Origin: Heterohyrax brucei
Taxonomy: Eukaryota > Chordata > Mammalia > Hyracoidea > Procaviidae
Assembly (NCBI GenBank): GCA_028571685.1
Contig: CM053152.1
Span: 23,134,001-23,198,000, forward strand
Length of the DNA: 64,000 nucleotides
Direction: 5' to 3'
The translations under genes were made by a program, and so were the position numbers. How positions within the stretch are numbered: position 1 is the stretch's first letter; each line of letters opens with the position of its first letter. Of this stretch, positions 23,626-34,112 are shown in pieces. Under the pieces are notes generated by a model. That model was given only the letters and a program-made list of their open reading frames with translations, was not told the origin of the DNA and did not search any database.

Positions 23626-23742
23626 CTTCAACTGCAGGACGGAGTCAGGTAGCACACCTGTACCTCCTTTGCTGCCTCCATGGACTTGCCCATAGTGGGT
23701 CTCTCTGTAAACACTCACTGACTGATGGATACAGACAGGAAA

Positions 23743-23951
23743 CCAAAACCAAACCCGTTGACACTGACTCAGTTCCAACTCCTAACAACCCCATAGGACA
23801 GAGCAGAACTGCCCAGCAGACTTTCCAAAGCTGTAATCTTTCTGGGAGCACGCTGCCATGTCTTTTTCCCATAGAGCAGCTGATGGGTTAGGGTTGCCGT
23901 CCTTTTGGTTGGCAGACTAGTGCCTTAATCTCTGTGCCCCCAGGGCTCCTT
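23743..23951 (-). repeat. AfroSINE, long variant
   Basis: Tail complement AAACCAAAACCAAACCCGTT, then CCCCATAGGACAGAGCAGAA, a variant internal block TGTAATCTTTCTGGGAGCAC, and the head complement CCAGGGCTCCT. Confidence 0.9.
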
Positions 23952-24033
23952 GACAGAGCTGTTCCACACTGAGAAAGCCTAGTTTTCACTTGAAAGCTAA
24001 AATGCTTTTGGTTTTCTTTAACTTTCGTTGCAG

Positions 24034-24174
24034 AAACTGGAAGAGAAGTTCCGGCTGAACAGACGAGAACTGATTGCCTTTGAATTCCCAGTGTTAGTGG
24101 CCTTAGAGTTCGCCCTTCACCTACCAGAGCATGAAGTCATGCCCCACTACAGACGCCTGGTCCAGAGCTCCTAG
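24034..24174 (+). CDS. CABLES1: CABLES1 terminal coding exon, residues ~588-633 and stop
   Basis: 46 codons and TAG (24172-24174). Acceptor TTTCGTTGCAG at 24023-24033. The peptide runs [20 protein letters not shown] to HYRRLVQSS, the known CABLES1 C-terminus. It completes the cyclin-box-like domain ([19 protein letters not shown]). There is no frameshift or early stop in any of the six exons, so the gene looks intact over this half. Together the exons give 270 codons, which places the start of the first exon near residue 364 of a 633-residue protein. Confidence 0.97.
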   Translation, partial: KLEEKFRLNRRELIAFEFPVLVALEFALHLPEHEVMPHYRRLVQSS

Positions 24175-24696
24175 CACAGGCCCCGGTGGCGGGGCCGCCT
24201 GTCCAGAGGGCGAGGGCTGCTTCCTTCAAGCCTGTGGAGCCACACTCACTACTGGAAATGTAAAAGCAGAGCTCAGAATGCTACACTCTGTTTTTCCTCT
24301 CAACATGTGTTTGTGGAAGCAGTACCGGAAACTTTTCAGGGAGTCTTCCGTCTGGCTCGCCAAGAGGAAGCATGAGCTGTTTACTACTCAGAGCAAGGGA
24401 AGGAGGAGATCACACTGAAGACAGCAGGCCCGTAATGGAGCCAAGGGGTGGCCCGTGGCCCAGTGCAGCCCTCCGTCAGCAAGAATGCTTAGCTGTCCCA
24501 CTGCAGTCCTCCTTCCAGGCACACATGCACACCCAGGGCCTTCTCTCCAGACTTGTTTCATTTCTGAGTGGTGGTAGAGCAGAGGGGAAGAGAATTTGCA
24601 GAAGGTGGGGGAAAGCTTTTAACTATCCCTCACTGTGTCAGAAGAGCATGCCAATCTATTTTTGTACCAGCTGTTGGAAGTGCACTTTCCCCTGGG

Positions 24697-24762
24697 GTGT
24701 GGGAGACGCGTGTGTGGGAGACGCGTGTATGCGTGCGTGTGTGCGTGTGTGCGTGAGTGTGA
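24697..24762. repeat. TG/CG alternating tract in 3' UTR
   Basis: GTGTGGGAGACGC appears twice, then TGTATGCGTGCGTGTGTGCG and further GTGCGTGAGTG. Alternating purine-pyrimidine with CpG steps. Confidence 0.9.
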
Positions 24763-25488
24763 TGCTGCATCAGCCCTAGTCCCTCAGAGGCAGCCCCCAC
24801 CCTGTTTATAGTGCAGACCTCAGCCTGAGGTCAAGAACCAGGCTGACCTTCAGCACTTATTTCTAGATAATTTCTGGATGGTAATCATTCTGTCAGTTCC
24901 AGACTGCTTGACACCCTCTTCCCCTTAAAAAATGACAGTGTTTCTGGTAACTGCCATTGCAATCCACAGAACAAAGTAGGTTTTCATACTGGACCCAGTT
25001 GTATGGAACAGGTGTTACACGTGGGTTTGGGTGAGCCTTCTGTCATCTGGCCAGCGTGACACCATGGGCAAGTCTTCAACTGTCGCACTTTGCTACTGTG
25101 GGGGCAGCAGGATTGGCACTCCGTGATGTTCCTGTGCTCTATGTTAGAGTGCTTAATGAGCACATTTATTGTGCTGTATGTAAAGAAAAAATGTGTTTTA
25201 TAAAAATCAAGTGTAGGGACAAGACCGTGACTGGTGATTTGAGGCTTTTCATAGCCGAGAGAAACTGTTTTGAGCTAAAGCCAAGTCAAGGAGGCAGTGG
25301 CTCCTAACAGGATCACCGTGTTCCCAGGGCTCTGTGCAGCGTTTCAGTCAGCTAGCTCCAGCAGTGACAGTGACTCACTAAGAGAACTGTACCTGAAGAG
25401 GTCACCACGCAGTCACCTCCCAGCACGAGGGAGGGGCCAGTGGGGGCTTACCTGACTGAAGAAAGCCTTCTGTGGCCATGTAAAAAGA

Positions 25489-25494
25489 ATTAAA
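25489..25494 (+). terminator. CABLES1: CABLES1 polyadenylation signal ATTAAA
   Basis: ATTAAA in the context GAATTAAAATATTTTCTTG, followed within 20-50 bases by T-rich and TGTATGTG sequence. It is the only clear signal at the expected 3' UTR length; I saw no canonical AATAAA between the stop and here. Confidence 0.7.
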
Positions 25495-25512
25495 ATATTT
25501 TCTTGTTTTATA

Positions 25513-25787
25513 CATACATGTATGTGCATACACATGTATCAAACCAGCAGCCCTTTACCCTGAATGGCTCATTTACCTGCCACCATTGGTACAACTCTGA
25601 TTGGTCAGAGAATTGAAGCTTTTCACATCCTTGGAGAAAGGGAGATGGGAAGAGGAGGTAGTTAGCAGAGCTTGAAAGAACCAGATCACCGTATAGCATG
25701 GAGGAATTCCAGCAGCAGCTGGTGAGAGAGAAGACAGAATACTCGGCTTCTTGGAGTCTTAGATTTAACCAAGGATATTAAAAAAAA
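25513..25787. other. Intergenic, nothing recognised
   Basis: Short unique-looking stretch after the CABLES1 3' end; starts with an ATACATGTATGT-like palindromic TG/CA run. Confidence 0.6.
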
Positions 25788-25916
25788 AAAAGCCATCAAA
25801 TTGATATTGATTCATAGTGACCCTATAAGATAGAGTAGAACTGTGAGTGGCTGGTGGATTTGAACTCCCAAACTTTTGGCTAGCACCTGAGCTCTTAACC
25901 ACCGAGTGACCAGGGC
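25788..25916 (-). repeat. AfroSINE
   Basis: TTCATAGTGACCCTATAAGA, GTGGCTGGTGGATTTGAACT and CTGAGCTCTTAACCACCGAG in antisense order. Confidence 0.88.
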
Positions 25917-26039
25917 ATACCCGTTACCCCACTGCCGTTGCACATTAGCCCCCAGTATTCTGCTAACAGATTCACCTGCTAGAATCAGGGGCAGTACGGT
26001 GGTGTAGGCTGGGAGGATACATGATCCTCCTGGTAGAAA

Positions 26040-26228
26040 GCTAACCAGTTACCAAGTCAACTCCAACTCATGGTGACCTCACATGTGTCAGAATAGCTCT
26101 CTGCTCCCTAGGGGACTTCCGAGGTAGAGCAACAGGCCCTTCTTCTAAGGTGCCTCTAGGTAAACTCAAACCTCCAACTTTTAGATTAGCAGTCAAGTAC
26201 ATAACTGTTTGCATCACCGAGGAACTCC
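26040..26228 (-). repeat. AfroSINE, second subfamily
   Basis: CCAACTCATGGTGACCTCAC, CAGGCCCTTCTTCTAAGGTG, AACCTCCAACTTTTAGATTA and GCATCACCGAGGAACTCC. Confidence 0.87.
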
Positions 26229-26267
26229 AAGGTACCTTAACTAGTATTTAAGGGGCACCTACTGTTG

Positions 26268-26422
26268 GATCCCTGGTAATGAAGTGGTTAAGAGCTTGGC
26301 TGCTAACCAGAAGGTTGGCAGTTGGAATCCACCAGCTGTTCCTGGGAAACCCTATGGGGCAGTTCTACTGTGTCCTGTAGGGTTGCTATGAGTCAGAATT
26401 GACTCCATGGCAACAGGTGTAA
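26268..26422 (+). repeat. AfroSINE
   Basis: TGGTTAAGAGCTTGGCTGCT, AACCAGAAGGTTGGCAGTTG, GGAAACCCTATGGGGCAGTT and GCTATGAGTCAGAATTGACT. Lies 40 bases from an oppositely oriented SINE. Confidence 0.92.
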
Positions 26423-26789
26423 AGTTTGTAAGGCAAACTGGTACAGCCAAAGCATTTAAAGCGTCCCCATCACCCTTGCTGTCAGGCATAGATACAGTAG
26501 ATGGTGTCTGTCACCTTGTGCTCCTCCAGCGAGCCACTGTGGCTGCACAGCACCTCAGAGCCCTGTTGAGTGACCAGGAAGAGACTCTCCAAGACCCTAG
26601 GCTGTTGACATCTAGAAGTTGCCTGCAGAGCTCCCCACCATCTATTCACCCAAGTCTCCTGCCAAGCAGAGGTGGCATCAGTTGAGGACACAAGCCACCA
26701 GCCCAGATGTGGAGAGGGAATCATGTATCCTTCCCATGTTAAAATCAGGCTAATGTTCTTGAGGTTAGGCAGATCTTGTTTTGTTTTTA

Positions 26790-26965
26790 AGAAGCTCTGG
26801 TGGCCGTGTGGTTAAAACACTTGGCTACTAACCACCTGCTCCTTGGAGAAAGAAGTGGCAGTTTGCTTCCGTAAAACTGACAGCCTTGGAAACCCTGTCG
26901 GGCAGCTCTGCTCTGTCCTGCAGAGTTGTTAAGGGCCAAAATCGACTATGGTAATGAATTTTGGG
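26790..26965 (+). repeat. AfroSINE, long variant
   Basis: GCTCTGGTGGCCGTGTGGTT, the variant block TGGCAGTTTGCTTCCGTAAA, GCCTTGGAAACCCTGTCGGG and a T-rich 3' end. Confidence 0.85.
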
Positions 26966-27908
26966 TTTTTTTCTTTTTGCAATTATTGTTTTATTAGCAT
27001 TTATGAGATGAACTCGAGTTACTGGTCCTTTGTAAAAAAACACTCATTTTAATTTTAAACTATTTTGGCCTCTTGAGTTTCGTGAGATAGTGGTTTTGAT
27101 TTAGTCGCAGGGGTGCTGGGAATGAAATCACTCTGGTAAGAGAGCTTTTGCTTCTCCATGACATGCTCTGTGTGGTAGCAGAGGAGGACGTGAAGGAGAG
27201 GAGTGAGAGACACAGGTTGCTGCCAGAGCTGCCTCCGTGGTGCTATACATCCTAGAAAATTCTCCCAGCCTTTGGTGAGTGGGAGCTTGGGGGTGAGGAC
27301 TCAAACGAAGCAGCCCGAGCCACTCAAGAGAGTGGGAATCAGCCTGTGGAAAGGGGGGGATGTCAGCACAGGGGTGCCCATTCTGTGCCGCTGCATGGGC
27401 TGGGCCTTGGCCCCCTCCCCGCTTCCCACCAGCCCACCTGCTTCAGCACCCACGACCTACAGACAGCTCCAGTGTTTCTGTCCTTGGAGACTGGTCACAC
27501 TTGGCTAGAAGTTACTACTTTGCCTCCTTTTTCCACTCTAATAAAACTTACTGAAATCCAGACATCTACAGTAGGCTCAGTTTGGAGTGATCACAAAGTC
27601 AATTCAGATAGATCACTGGAACACATGCCCTGTCTTAACTGATTTGGGAACAGGGAGGTCTGAAATTGCCTCCCTGCCTCCTCCTTCCTGTCCCCTTCAT
27701 CCCCGAACAGCAAATAAAACTGTTGAGTGCACTTGCTGCTGCAGTCTCTCTCCCAGCTGGTTCTGAGTCCACACTAACTGGCCTCCACTAGCCCTGGCCC
27801 CCTCTGATAACTCAGTTGCATGTACCCTGCAATTTGTAAATGAGGCAGGGAGGTCTGGAGAACAATGTCAACTCCAGCTGGGTAATTTTGTTACCTGTAC
27901 CTCTATGG
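26966..27908. other. Intergenic, nothing recognised
   Basis: No transposon or gene recognised. Overlapping short open frames at 27203-27642 on + show no family features. Confidence 0.6.
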
Positions 27909-28062
27909 GAAACTCTGGTCACTTAGTGGTTAAGTGCTATGGCTGCTAGCCAAAAGGTTGGCAGTTTAAAACTGCTAGGCACTCCCTGGAAATTCTGTGG
28001 GGACAGTTCTGTCCGTTAGGACATCAACTCTACGGCAGTGGGTGTGTTTGGGGTGTTTTGTT
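27909..28062 (+). repeat. AfroSINE
   Basis: ACTTAGTGGTTAAGTGCTAT, GGCTGCTAGCCAAAAGGTTG and a tail CAACTCTACGGCAGTGGGTG. Confidence 0.85.
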
Positions 28063-28519
28063 TGTACTTATATAATCCACTGGTCAGTGACAGAGTCCCC
28101 AAGGGAAGAGGGTTAAAGGGAAGACACCAAGGAGCAGACCAACCTCACCATCCTGGGGCTGTCTTGGGAGCTTGGTTAAAGAAAGGTGCTGGCCAGGCCA
28201 CACCACAGAATTGTGGTGTATCAGGGAGAGTGCTGAGGGCCAGAGTAGGAGCAGACAGCACAAAAGCTGGCATTGGGCAGTGCAACAGCACAGCAGAGCT
28301 GAAGCAAAAAGATCAAAAGCGTGCTCCCAGTTCTGCATATACACACTCAGCCAAGTCACCCAGTCCAGAATGAGAGGATATCTCAAAAGAGTCCGCATCT
28401 CCAGAAAGGACCAATTGGGCTTCTGAAGGCTTCTAATTGACACTCCGAAAGTCTGAAAATGTAGGGCTGGTTAAAGCATAGCTACCCTGACCAGTACTTG
28501 GCTTTTCATTTATAGCATC
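28063..28519. other. Intergenic, nothing recognised
   Basis: No repeat or coding signal recognised; opposing short open frames overlap and carry no motif. Confidence 0.6.
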
Positions 28520-28655
28520 TCAAATCTACAGCTACTATTCAAAGTGTGGTCTTGTGGGCCAGCAGCATCAGCACCACTCAGGGCCTGTAGTAACTGCAGA
28601 ATCTGCATTTTAACAAGATCCCCTGAAGATGCGTGTGCATGTGTGAAAGTGTGGT
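28520..28655 (+). repeat. MER5A-like hAT element
   Basis: ACTATTCAAAGTGTGGTCTT, CCAGCAGCATCAGCACCACT, GCAGAATCTGCATTTTAACA and AGATCCCCTGAAGATGCG match the MER5A order. Confidence 0.85.
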
Positions 28656-28669
28656 GGTCCATAGAAGCA

Positions 28670-28855
28670 CTGTTGTTAGTGTCAAAGCGCTCATTCTGAG
28701 TCAGCTACCCCAGGTGACAGAGGAGAACTGCCTCACCAGATTTTCTTGCATATAATTTTTGTGGAAACAAGTCACCATGGAGCCACTGGGTGAGTTTAAA
28801 CTGCCAACTTTTCCATTAGCAGCTGAGAGCTTCACTGTTTGCACCACCACGGTTC
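28670..28855 (-). repeat. AfroSINE, diverged
   Basis: CATTCTGAGTCAGCTACCCC at the left and AAACTGCCAACTTTTCCATT then CTTCACTGTTTGCACCACCA at the right. Confidence 0.7.
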
Positions 28856-29079
28856 TTTCCATATGAGAACAGGAATCAAAGTTTTGTTATTTTTTTAAAA
28901 ACAAAATATTGCTTAGAGTGTTTTACCAGGGCAATTGGATTGGATTGGTGAGAAACCAGAGACAGAAAGTATGATAGGCAGCTAAATCCTTGAACACAAA
29001 ATCCTTGAACATATAAGCCACAGCTAGCCCTTAAAGGCACTTAAAACTTGTCTCCATATTTAATCCTTAAACTCTAGAA

Positions 29080-30040
29080 ATAGGTTGTTATGATTCTGTT
29101 TCGTAGCTGAGGAAACTGAGGCTCCAGATTACTTGCCTGACATCATGTAAAAAGTGGTAGTCAGACACCGTAAGGGTAACGGTTTTCAATATATGAACCA
29201 ACATGTTAAAGGACAGAGTAGCAGGTACAAGGGTCTGAAGGCCATGGTTTCAGGGGATATCAAGGTCAACTGGAATAACTACTGTGTTTTTCTTTAAGAA
29301 GATGTTCTGCAGCTCATCTTAGTGAGTGGCACCTGGGTTCTGAAAAGCCAGCAATCTGCCACTGCAGGAGCATTAATTGGTCCTACCTGGAGCAGATACA
29401 AAGGACATGAAAGACATGATGAAAATATGAACCCAGGAGACAGAAGGGCCCATGTGTTTGCGAGACCACATCTGCATGAAACCAGAAGAACTAGATAGTG
29501 CTGGGCCACCGCCAATGGCTGCTCTGACAGGGAACACAATATAGAGTCCTTTGTGTAACGGGAGAAAAAGGCGGGGGGTGCATATCTAGAACCCTACTAA
29601 GAGACCAGACTTGATGGTTTGACATCCCGGAGGGTCTCCTGAGAACAGTACAGAAGCCAACTCTTAGACAAAAATTGGACTGAATTCTAAGACATAAAGT
29701 GATACATGTGGTGTGTGTACTCCTTGGCTTATATATATGAGGCTGTCTGACTAGTTCCTCTCTAGAGGTGACAGGGGACGGTAGAGAGGAGGGGACAGGT
29801 TCAATGAGTGCCGAAAGTGTAGGGTGGAGGGGAGGGGTGTGCTGACACAGGGTGCAGGAGAGCAGATGGAGAGTTGCATTGGGGCATGCGTTCAGGGTTT
29901 TATATGGCAAATTGCCTCTGGTTGTAACCTTACACTTAATCACAATAAATATTTATAAATAAAAAATTATTTAAATAAGAAAAGAAAGTGGTAGTCAGAA
30001 TTCAAACTCAGATGGGTCTGATTCAAAGCCCTGCCAGCTG
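29080..30040 (-). repeat. MIR split by an L1
   Basis: Left part (29080-29164): TAGCTGAGGAAACTGAGGCT and ACTTGCCTGACATCATG. Right part (29985-30040): AAAGTGGTAGTCAGAATTCA and ACTCAGATGGGTCTGATTC. Joined, they form an antisense MIR. Confidence 0.75.
29165..29984 (+). mobile_element. L1 3' end, 5'-truncated, exact 14-bp TSD
   Basis: About 820 bases of L1 3' UTR. It shares blocks with the 3' end of the large L1 at 53462-61155 and with 45975-46778: GACAGAAGGGCCCATGTGTT, GAGACCAGACTTGATGGTTT and GTAACCTTACACTTAATCAC. It ends in an A-rich tail. AAAGTGGTAGTCAG flanks it at 29151-29164 and 29985-29998 without a mismatch. Confidence 0.92.
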
Positions 30041-31564
30041 GCCTGCCTCAGAGAAATTAAGAAAGCGGAGGCCAGAGCCAGGCTGAAGGCCAGTGTGCTC
30101 TAGGGTCTGTGGCCCTGCTTAACGTGTCCTGGTTAGATGGGGTCTCCGCCTCACCTTGCTCCGCAGCCAGCAGCCGTTGCCCACACAGATGAGGGATCTA
30201 AGTCCTTGAGTCTGTAGCAGCATCCTGTTGGTTGTGAGCAGCCTTTGTATCTGATTGGGACACACTTCTGCGCCTCCTGGCAGAAGGTGGACTTTCTAGA
30301 AAACTCGCTTCCACAGCAGGTGAGCTAAGGGACTGCTGGAAGTAAGGAATACACCACTGTAAGGTGTTCATGGTAGCCCACGACGGAGACTCAAGGTCTC
30401 GCCTGCGTGCATGGGCTTTCTGCTCTGCGAGTTACAGCGGACACACTTTGCCCTACTTACTGCCCAGCATGTCCCTTGGCTGCTGGCCTCCTACCAGTGT
30501 GTGGCCAGGAGATGCAAATTGTTTGCTCCAAGCCCAGACACACTTGGGCAGTGGGTTAGCTGGAGAGGCCACCTCAGAGGTGAAGTCCAGCCCCCAAAGA
30601 ATGGCTTAGGGGTTATGAGCATGTAACAGATGACCATCAAGAGAGCCAGTCAGGCACTAGAGTGACTGGATGGCATGTTCTGCCAGAACTGCTCCCTGTA
30701 TGTTACTTTTTTAAACTGTGGCTTCAAGAAAAAGGAAGCCTATCCCTTTGAGGCATATCATGAAGCGCATGGTAAACGCTACATGCTGTTCTATGAGATT
30801 TGAGGCCAAATATAATTTTCCTAAGGCAGTTGCCTTCTCCCAGGAAACTAATTTTCATTTATATTTGCAAAATGAAAAACAAGACACAAATGAAATAGAT
30901 TACTTTTTCCTCTTCTCTCGTGCTTTTTGCAAAAAGCAGCAGAAACTGTTTTCAAGGGAGGCCCAGGGGCAAGACATTTTCCTGGGACAGGCATGCAGAC
31001 AGAAGCAGGAGCACCAGGACAGAGGGACGGTTTTCCGAGGCCACCGACCCCGGGAGAGGCATGCAGAAAGGAAGGAAAAGGCTTCAGGGCTGCCAGACTG
31101 GATGACCTCCCGCAGGGACAGTCGGCGCCTGTGAGAGGGACCTCACACCTCCTGTCAGAGGGCCCTGGGAGAACTGAATCAGAGCACAGTAAACATCCGG
31201 CCCAGGGCCAGCCACTCAGCAGGCACTCGATAAACGGAAACAATTATTATCACCACCCACTGAACTCAACTGAGTTATCAAAAAAAAAAAAAATCTGCTT
31301 TATGGAGGATGAGATTGTGGGACAGATGTGTGACCTTGGACCAGCTGTGGAAGATAAGAGTCATCTGCGTGCTCAAGGCACGGGGCATAGCTGAGAGGTA
31401 CTGCAGAGGGCAAAGATATAGCCCAGTTTGCTCTTCAAGCCATGCCTTGGGTGAGACCAGAAGAAGGGGTACTTTTCTGATTGTTCTGGCCAGAATAGAT
31501 AGACAGCCTTCTGCCATGTAGGAGAGAGAGGAGCACCTTTTGTGGGGGCCACCATCTGTCAGCT
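30041..31564. other. Intergenic, mostly unique
   Basis: No gene recognised. An open frame of 138 codons at 30718-31134 has no family features. Weak MIR-like pieces lie near 31190-31250 and 31300-31370, with an A13 run near 31280. Confidence 0.55.
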
Positions 31565-31920
31565 TGTCCTATTGTGTTGGTATTCATATTGCTGTGATAC
31601 TGGAAGCTATGCCACCGGTAATTCAAATGTCAGCAGGGTATTTCCAGCAGAGCTTCCAGACAAGACTACGAAGAAAGTCCTGGTGATTTACTTCCTTAAA
31701 TCAACTGAGAAAAGCCCTATGGATCATAACAGAATAGAGTCAGATACAGTGCTGAGAGATGAGCCCCTGGGCTGGAAGGCATTCAAAATAACATGGGCTG
31801 CAACAATGCCTCAGACATAGCAAGGAGCATGAAGATGGAGTTGACTGGGCAGTGTCTTGTTTGTTAGACGTAAGGACGCCGTGGGTTGGAGCTGATCTGG
31901 CGGCCTGGATGGTGAGAGGG
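31565..31920 (+). repeat. RTE-derived non-autonomous element (5' end joined to 3' end)
   Basis: The 5' part shows GAAGCTATGCCACCGGTAAT, CAGAGCTTCCAGACAAGACT and GATGAGCCCCTGGGCTGGAA, which is the RTE 5' region. It then switches to the RTE 3' end: GGCTGCAACAATGCCTCAGA, GACTGGGCAGTGTCTTG and a terminal GGCGGCCTGG. All coding sequence is missing, so it is an internal-deletion derivative. Confidence 0.8.
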
Positions 31921-32704
31921 AAAGTGGGGTAGAGCAGAGGGCAGGGTTACAGGGAAGACTTGGGGTCCTTGCCCAAAGGGATAAGCCAACCTCAGAGGGG
32001 CGCCCCTCATTTTCTTCTACTCATCCCAGGAGGCAGGCTCTCACTGCTGTGGACCCTGAAGTGACATGGGTGACCCATCAGACTAGTAAGCTACATTGCC
32101 TACAGCCAAGCGTGTAGAAGGTGTGCAGTTTCCCTAGAACCAGACGGAATGAAGCAGGTAGTGTGCAGGCTGGGCAGGAAGAGTCAGGAGCAGAGAGCGG
32201 CAGTGAGGACCCTGCCACCAGGGAGGAAGGGAGGATGCACAGGGGGCCCGAGGCAAGGGGGGTGTGGAGTGGGTGACGTGCTCGGCCTGCTCTTTGACCA
32301 TCTTCACGGCCTGGAAGTACGGTCCATGTAAGGCCGCTTGAGATACCCACTACCACCTGGTAGTCCTGTGAGCACTGTGTCCACAGCTCCACCCTCGCTC
32401 CTCTCCTCTCCTTCTCTTAACTGCTTTCCCAAAGGCCACACTACTGGGAAAAGTATCACCAAGGGGGCTTACACCCAGCATTTCATGACTTGCTGACTTC
32501 ATGTGAAAAACAGATGTGTTGAGTGAGGGGAAGTTACCTGGGTGATGATGAACACAGCACCTGGAATCTCTCCTAACAGCCAGGGACCTGGACTGTCACT
32601 ACTCACTTCAATAACAGAGAAACATGGTGGGCCTCGTGGAGGTGGGGGGCACACTGGCTTGCAAAGCCAGTTAACCAGGTCCAACCGGGCTAGAGTTTCT
32701 TCCT
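31921..32704. other. Intergenic, nothing recognised
   Basis: GC-moderate sequence without recognised repeats or motifs. Confidence 0.55.
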
Positions 32705-32932
32705 CCTACACATAAATGCACACAGTTACAGATACTGACACACACACACAGGTACACAGTCACACAAATATGCACAAACACACCTAGCTACAACAGATAC
32801 AGACACCCTCAGGTATACATGCCCAGAGCCACATTCACAGATACAGACATACATACAGAGACATGCACAGATACACAGTCACACAGAAACACATAGACAC
32901 AGTGATACATACAGAGACACACACACACTGTA
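32705..32932. repeat. CA-rich minisatellite-like tract
   Basis: Degenerate array of (A/T)CAGATACA, CACAGTCACACA and ATACATACAGAGACA words with CA runs at both ends. Confidence 0.85.
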
Positions 32933-33964
32933 TTTAAAGCCATTTCTTGGGACCCAGGAGTCATCCACTCCACAATCACCGAGATGGGTGCCAGCAGCAG
33001 TAGATTATTGAGACCCTACTAGACAGGGTCTCTAACACAGACAGGCATGAGCAGAGGGAGGGGAGGATAGTGGAGCTGGCAGGCACTGAGTCTTAGATAA
33101 TTCTGTCCACCCCCAGCTCACAGAGACAGCTACATTAGTGGTAGCCGGTGCCAGTTCTGAGGACTTCAGTGTCTTTTTTTTTTCACTTTTCCACTCTGAA
33201 ACGTTGTGGCCACAGGGCAGTGCACAGTGCCCTCCCATCCCTGGTGAGGGCCCAGCTGGCCCTGGACTGTCTCCTTCCGCTTGCACCCACAGGCAGGCTT
33301 TGGGCTGCAGAGAGATTAGGTGATGGCTGGAAAGGGCTGAGACCCCCTCCTCGTTGCCCCACAGAGATGGAGCCATAACCTAGGGCATGGATAAGGTCTG
33401 TGGTGTCTGCACACAGGAAAGAGATGGCAAGGGCTTCCCATGACGCAGGTTCCACAGTGCATGTCCAGGTGCCCTAGCTCCATTCGGACTCCAGGGTGGG
33501 CTGCCTTGGTTTCAGCCAGCTTCCCAGTCTCCTGATTGACCTTGTATTTACTTACACCCCGACCAGTGGCAGAGGAGTCTCTGTGGCTTCCTGGAGGTAT
33601 GGCTCATTTATTTCCTGTCCCTACTGCTTGGTCAGAAGCAAGAGTTGGCTGCAACCGGGGGGCCCGGGAGTTTGGGGAGTTGATGTCCCTAAAGAGGCAC
33701 CAAGATCTCTTCAACCAAAAGGCAGCTCCACATTTGTCTCATGTCAAATGGACCTGTGGGAGACTTGCTGCAGCCTTGGTCCCAAATTACCCTCCAGATG
33801 ACTGAGGAACACCGCAGGATGAATACGAGGTCCTGAGGAGTCGAGGCTCCCATCTAGGTGATGCGAAGTTCAGTTACAACCACAAAATGGTGTGTGTCCT
33901 GATATCCCTTAGTATATCAGGGCCCAGGCTGAAGAGGCTACTGATGAGCCTGGAGCCCGACCTC
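32933..33964. other. Intergenic, nothing recognised
   Basis: No repeat recognised. Overlapping open frames near 33030-33800 on both strands are without motifs. Contains a T10 run near 33174. Confidence 0.55.
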
Positions 33965-34112
33965 CACAAATTCCACTGCCACTAAGTCACTTCTGGCTAA
34001 CAGAGACCCTGTAGGACAGAAGACAACTGCCCCAGAGGGTTTCCAAGGAGAGACTGGTGACTCTGAACTGCTGATCTTTGGGCTAGCAGCCAAACACTTA
34101 AACCATGGACTC
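33965..34112 (-). repeat. AfroSINE
   Basis: GAGACCCTGTAGGACAGAAG, GGTTTCCAAGGAGAGACTGG, CTGCTGATCTTTGGGCTAGC and CAGCCAAACACTTAAACCAT. Confidence 0.88.

Larger units (their letters stand above)
22101..24033 (+). other. CABLES1: CABLES1 last intron
   Basis: Phase 0 intron of 1,933 bases. Donor GTAAGT, acceptor TTTCGTTGCAG. Holds a (CA)n tract at 22646-22672, a MIR (23400-23625) and a SINE (23743-23951). The SINE ends about 80 bases before the terminal exon. Confidence 0.9.
24175..25512 (+). other. CABLES1: CABLES1 3' UTR
   Basis: About 1.3 kb after the stop, free of recognised transposons. It contains a CG/TG alternating tract at 24697-24762 and ends near an ATTAAA signal. The 3' end is inferred from the signal and a downstream T/GT-rich stretch, not from transcript data. 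Confidence 0.75.

Noticed and set aside
27712-27717. AATAAA as the CABLES1 polyadenylation signal
   Set aside because: It lies 3.5 kb past the stop and beyond several SINEs; ATTAAA at 25489 fits the usual 3' UTR length better.
30718-31134. 138-codon + strand open frame
   Set aside because: No motif, no promoter or splice context, no family resemblance, and a competing antisense frame of similar length. Chance open frame.
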